A DNA stretch of 64,000 bases from Burkholderia anthina (lineage in GTDB: Bacteria > Pseudomonadota > Gammaproteobacteria > Burkholderiales > Burkholderiaceae), in the NCBI RefSeq assembly GCF_001547525.1, contig NZ_CM003768.1, positions 1,550,001 through 1,614,000 of the forward strand, given 5' to 3'. Of the stretch, positions 61,294 to 64,000 are shown one piece after another. Positions within the stretch are counted from its first letter, which is position 1. The number at the start of each line of letters is the position of its first letter. The notes beneath the pieces are model-generated. The model had not been told where the DNA came from and ran no database searches. It saw nothing but the letters and a program-made list of their open reading frames with translations. Made by a program: the position numbers and the translations under genes.

Positions 61294-62937
61294 TCACTCA
61301 TCCGCGTCCCCTTCCCGCTGCCGCGGCCCCGGTTCCGGCGCGAGCATCGACGACGCGAGCAGCGCCTGCGTATACGGGTGGGACGGCGCGTGCAACACGT
61401 CGAGCGTATCGCCTTCCTCGACCACGCGCCCCGCCTTCATCACGATGACCCGATGGGCCATCGCACGCATCACCGCGAGATCGTGCGTGATGAACAGATA
61501 GCTCAGTTCATACTTCTTTTGCAGATTCGTCAGCAGATTCAGCACCTGCTTCTGGATCGACACGTCGAGTGCGCTCGTCGGCTCGTCCAGCACCAGCAAT
61601 TCAGGCTCCACCGCCAGCGCGCGCGCGATCGCGATGCGCTGGCGCTGGCCGCCGGAAAATTCGTGTGGATAGCGAAGCATTGCCTCGGCCGGCAGGCCGA
61701 CCTCCTGCAGCAAGGCCGCGACGCGCGCGCGCCGCGCGGCGCCGGCCACCGTCGGCCGGTGCACGGCGAGCCCCTCGCCGACGATCTGCTCGACCGTCAT
61801 GCGCGGCGACAGCGAGCCGAACGGATCCTGGAACACGACCTGCATGCGGCCGTACAGCGCGCGCCGGCCGCGTGTCGTGCGCAGCGACGCCAGCGGCATG
61901 CCGTCGATCTCGATGCCGCCGGATGCCGGCCGCTGCAGGCCGAGCACGGCTGCCGCCAGCGTCGATTTCCCCGACCCCGATTCGCCGACGATCCCGAGCG
62001 TCTCGCCGCGCCGCAGGCTCAGCTTCACGTCGTGCACGGCCCGGAACGCCGTCTTGCCGAACGCCGCGCGCCAACCCTTCGCCGCGATGCGGTAATCGAC
62101 GGCAAGGTGCTGGACATCGAGGATCGTCCGCGCGTCGGCCGCAACCGGCTCGACCGCGCGTTGCGGCGCGCTGTCGAGCAGCCGGCGCGTGTACGCGTGC
62201 CGCGGCGCGGCGAACAGCGCGCCGGTCGTATTCGTCTCGACGAGCACGCCCTGCTCCATCACGGCCACGCGCTGCGCGAAGCGCCGCACGAGGTTCAGGT
62301 CGTGCGTGATCAGCAGCACGGCCATTCCGCGCGCGGCCGCCTCCTGCTCCTGCAGCTCGATCAGCAGATCGACGATCTGCTGGCGCACCGTCACGTCGAG
62401 CGCCGTCGTCGGCTCGTCCGCGAGCAACAGCCGCGGCCGGCACGCGAGCGCCATCGCGATCATCGCGCGCTGCCGCTGGCCGCCCGACAACTGGTGCGGA
62501 AAACTGTCGATGCGCCGTTCCGGCTCCGGAATTCCGGTGCGCCGCAGCAGCGCGATGCCGCGCTCGCGCGCGTCGCCCGCTCGCAGCCCCTCGTGCAGCC
62601 GCAGGCTCTCGGCGATCTGCTTGCCGATCGTATACAACGGGTTGAGCGCCGTCATCGGCTCCTGGAACACCATCGCGATATCGGCGCCGCGGATGCCGCG
62701 CATCTGCTGCTCGGTCTTCGCGAGCAGATCCTCGCCGTCGAACAGCATCTGGCCCGACAGCGTCGCCTGCTGCGCGAGCCGCAGAATCGACAGCGCCGTC
62801 ACGCTCTTGCCCGAGCCCGACTCGCCGACGAGCGCCACGCGCTCGCCGCGCGCGACCGCGAGGTCTAGGTCCTTCACGGCGGCTTTCGCGCCGAAGTGCG
62901 CGGAGAACCGCCGGATGTCCAGCAACGGCGCCGTCAT
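61294..62937 (-). CDS. yejF: Peptide ABC transporter, duplicated ATPase (YejF-like)
   Basis: 547 residues with two complete ATPase domains. Each has Walker A GESGSGKS, a signature (LSGGQRQRAMIAMAL; FSGGQRQRIAIARAL) and Walker B (LLADEPTTALD; LVLDEPTSALD). This fused form is typical of YejF, which powers uptake of peptides, including microcin C-type antibiotics. The ATG at 62937 overlaps the stop of the permease gene (ATGA). Confidence 0.9.
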   Translation of the reverse strand: MTAPLLDIRRFSAHFGAKAAVKDLDLAVARGERVALVGESGSGKSVTALSILRLAQQATLSGQMLFDGEDLLAKTEQQMRGIRGADIAMVFQEPMTALNPLYTIGKQIAESLRLHEGLRAGDARERGIALLRRTGIPEPERRIDSFPHQLSGGQRQRAMIAMALACRPRLLLADEPTTALDVTVRQQIVDLLIELQEQEAAARGMAVLLITHDLNLVRRFAQRVAVMEQGVLVETNTTGALFAAPRHAYTRRLLDSAPQRAVEPVAADARTILDVQHLAVDYRIAAKGWRAAFGKTAFRAVHDVKLSLRRGETLGIVGESGSGKSTLAAAVLGLQRPASGGIEIDGMPLASLRTTRGRRALYGRMQVVFQDPFGSLSPRMTVEQIVGEGLAVHRPTVAGAARRARVAALLQEVGLPAEAMLRYPHEFSGGQRQRIAIARALAVEPELLVLDEPTSALDVSIQKQVLNLLTNLQKKYELSYLFITHDLAVMRAMAHRVIVMKAGRVVEEGDTLDVLHAPSHPYTQALLASSMLAPEPGPRQREGDADE

Positions 62938-64000
62938 CGTTGCTCCCCGCCGAAGGCCGAGCCGCGCGCGCGCATGTCGAGCGCGTTGCGCAGCGCGTCG
63001 CCCATGAACGTAAGCAGCAGCAGCGTGACGACCAGCGCCGAGAACGCGGAGATGGAGATCCACCACGCGTCGAGGTAGTTCTTGCCTTCCTGCAGCAGCT
63101 CGCCGAGGCTCGGCGTCGGCGGCTGCACGCCGAGGCCGAGGAAGTCGAGGCTCGTCAGCGACAGGATCGCCGCGCTCATCCGGAACGGCAGGAACGTGAT
63201 CACCGGCGTCAGGCTGTTCGGCAGCACGTGCCGCCACATGATCTGCCAGTTCGACAGCCCCATCGTGCGCGCGGCCTTCACGTAGTCGAGCGCGCGGTTG
63301 CGCAGGAACTCCGCGCGCACGTAGTCGGACAGCACGAGCCAGCCGAACATCGACAGCAGGATGAACAGCAGCCACAGCGACGGTTCGAAGATCGACGCGA
63401 AGATGATCAGCAGGTACAGGTCGGGCAGCGCGCTCCAGATCTCGATCAGGCGTTGCCCGACGAGATCGGTACGTCCGCCGTGGAAGCCCTGCAGCGCGCC
63501 CGTCAGCACGCCGATCGCGACGCCCGAGACCGTCAGCGCGAACGCCATCAGCACCGACAGCCGAAATCCGTACAGCAGCCGCGCGAGCACGTCGCGGCCG
63601 AACTGGTCGGTGCCAAGCCAGTTGCTCGCGGACGGCGGCGCCGGGTACGGCCGCGACGCGAAATAATCGATCGTGTCGTAGCGGTAGCGGTTCGGCGGGT
63701 AGATCGCGAAGTTGCCGTGCGACTCGATCTTCGCGCGGATGTACGGATCGAGATAGTTGGTCTTCGCCGGGAAATCGCCGCCGAACTGCGTCTCCGGATA
63801 GTCCTTCACGATCGGGAAATAGAGGTGCCCGTCATAGCGCACCACGAGCGGCCGGTCGTTCGACAATCCGTCGGCCAGCAGGCTGATCGCGAACAGCGTG
63901 GCAAAGATCACGAGGCTCCAGTAGCCGAGCCGCTGCGCGCGAAACCGCAGCCACGTGCGTCGCCACGGCGACGGCGACGCCGCGCATGCGACGGCGGCCG
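62934..64000 (-). CDS. yejE: Peptide ABC transporter permease (YejE-like), 5' end outside window
   Basis: The frame is open to the right edge. The visible 355 codons include the cytoplasmic start segment SPWRRTWLRFRAQRLGYWS, a first membrane helix, a periplasmic insertion (YFPIVKDYPETQFGGDF) characteristic of YejE, and the DppC-like core with the EAA loop AARTMGLSNWQIMWRHVLPN. It forms the channel with YejB, which must lie outside. The stop overlaps yejF by 4 bases. The true start is not in the window. Confidence 0.9.
   Translation of the reverse strand, partial: AAVACAASPSPWRRTWLRFRAQRLGYWSLVIFATLFAISLLADGLSNDRPLVVRYDGHLYFPIVKDYPETQFGGDFPAKTNYLDPYIRAKIESHGNFAIYPPNRYRYDTIDYFASRPYPAPPSASNWLGTDQFGRDVLARLLYGFRLSVLMAFALTVSGVAIGVLTGALQGFHGGRTDLVGQRLIEIWSALPDLYLLIIFASIFEPSLWLLFILLSMFGWLVLSDYVRAEFLRNRALDYVKAARTMGLSNWQIMWRHVLPNSLTPVITFLPFRMSAAILSLTSLDFLGLGVQPPTPSLGELLQEGKNYLDAWWISISAFSALVVTLLLLTFMGDALRNALDMRARGSAFGGEQR

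Noticed and set aside
57996..61448. Open frame of 1150 codons antisense to the RND transporter
   Set aside because: Its composition is Arg/His-rich and it mirrors the RND gene, whose transmembrane and proton-relay motifs are unmistakable.
1..64000. CRISPR arrays, tRNA or rRNA genes, prophage
   Set aside because: No regularly spaced repeats, cloverleaf or rRNA-like sequence, and no phage structural or integrase genes were seen on reading; a dedicated search was not possible.

Overview
The window looks like chromosomal DNA of a Burkholderia species, most likely the Burkholderia cepacia complex. It is very G+C-rich and uses G/C-ending codons heavily. It carries typical Burkholderia genes: a B12 cluster with cobG/cobH/cobI facing cobL/cbiD/cobK/cobM, DUF4148 proteins, Ohr/OhrR, a NodT-EmrA-EmrB pump and a yej-type peptide ABC transporter. 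I saw no rRNA, tRNA, CRISPR array or intact insertion sequence. The species assignment is inference.

Layout. 1-6.5 kb: corrin-ring (B12) synthesis in two divergent operons; a cobalamin riboswitch precedes cobG. 6.5-8.3 kb: a CynX-type MFS exporter and its divergent MarR repressor with two palindromic operators. 8.4-11.5 kb: accessory patch with a SUKH-like protein, a zinc-ribbon protein, a YghU-type GST, the 3' stub of a porin gene, and a small antitoxin/Doc toxin pair. 11.5-15.6 kb: polyamine-type ABC importer. 15.7-16.6 kb: a lipoprotein and a small membrane protein. 16.8-24.2 kb: organic-acid catabolic locus (hydroxyacid dehydrogenase, class III CoA-transferase, HMG-CoA-lyase-like enzyme, VOC protein, hydrolase, LysR regulator, MFS importer).

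24.6-29.1 kb is the most striking part. Two RNA-repair modules stand back to back: RtcB ligase with the release-factor homologue PrfH on the minus strand, and an Rnl2-like RNA ligase with an HD-phosphoesterase/polynucleotide kinase fusion on the plus strand. 29.1-34.3 kb: lipoprotein, GFA-type protein, OhrR/Ohr peroxide defence with repeated ATCGCATGCGAT operators, a GNAT, three tandem DUF4148 genes and a RidA protein. 34.5-36.3 kb: LysR regulator and an atypical SDR.

36.7-53.4 kb reads as one possible specialised-metabolite locus. It has an extra shikimate kinase, an unknown protein, a hot-dog thioesterase, an extra DAHP synthase, a glutamate-cysteine ligase, an AraC regulator, a NodT-EmrA-EmrB efflux pump, a LuxR solo, and a six-gene operon (acyl-CoA-dehydrogenase-like, CitE-like, PNPOx-like, PLP C-S lyase-like, GST, class I amidotransferase-like). 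The parts suggest aromatic precursor supply plus sulfur chemistry plus export; a tropone/thiotropocin-like product is a testable guess.

53.6-54.4 kb is a deletion scar: a GNAT gene runs out of frame into the tail of an amino-acid permease gene, beside IS-end-like repeats. 54.6-64 kb: a TonB-dependent receptor, a lower-GC gap, an RND pump without partner genes, and a yejF/yejE-type ABC transporter cut by the right edge.
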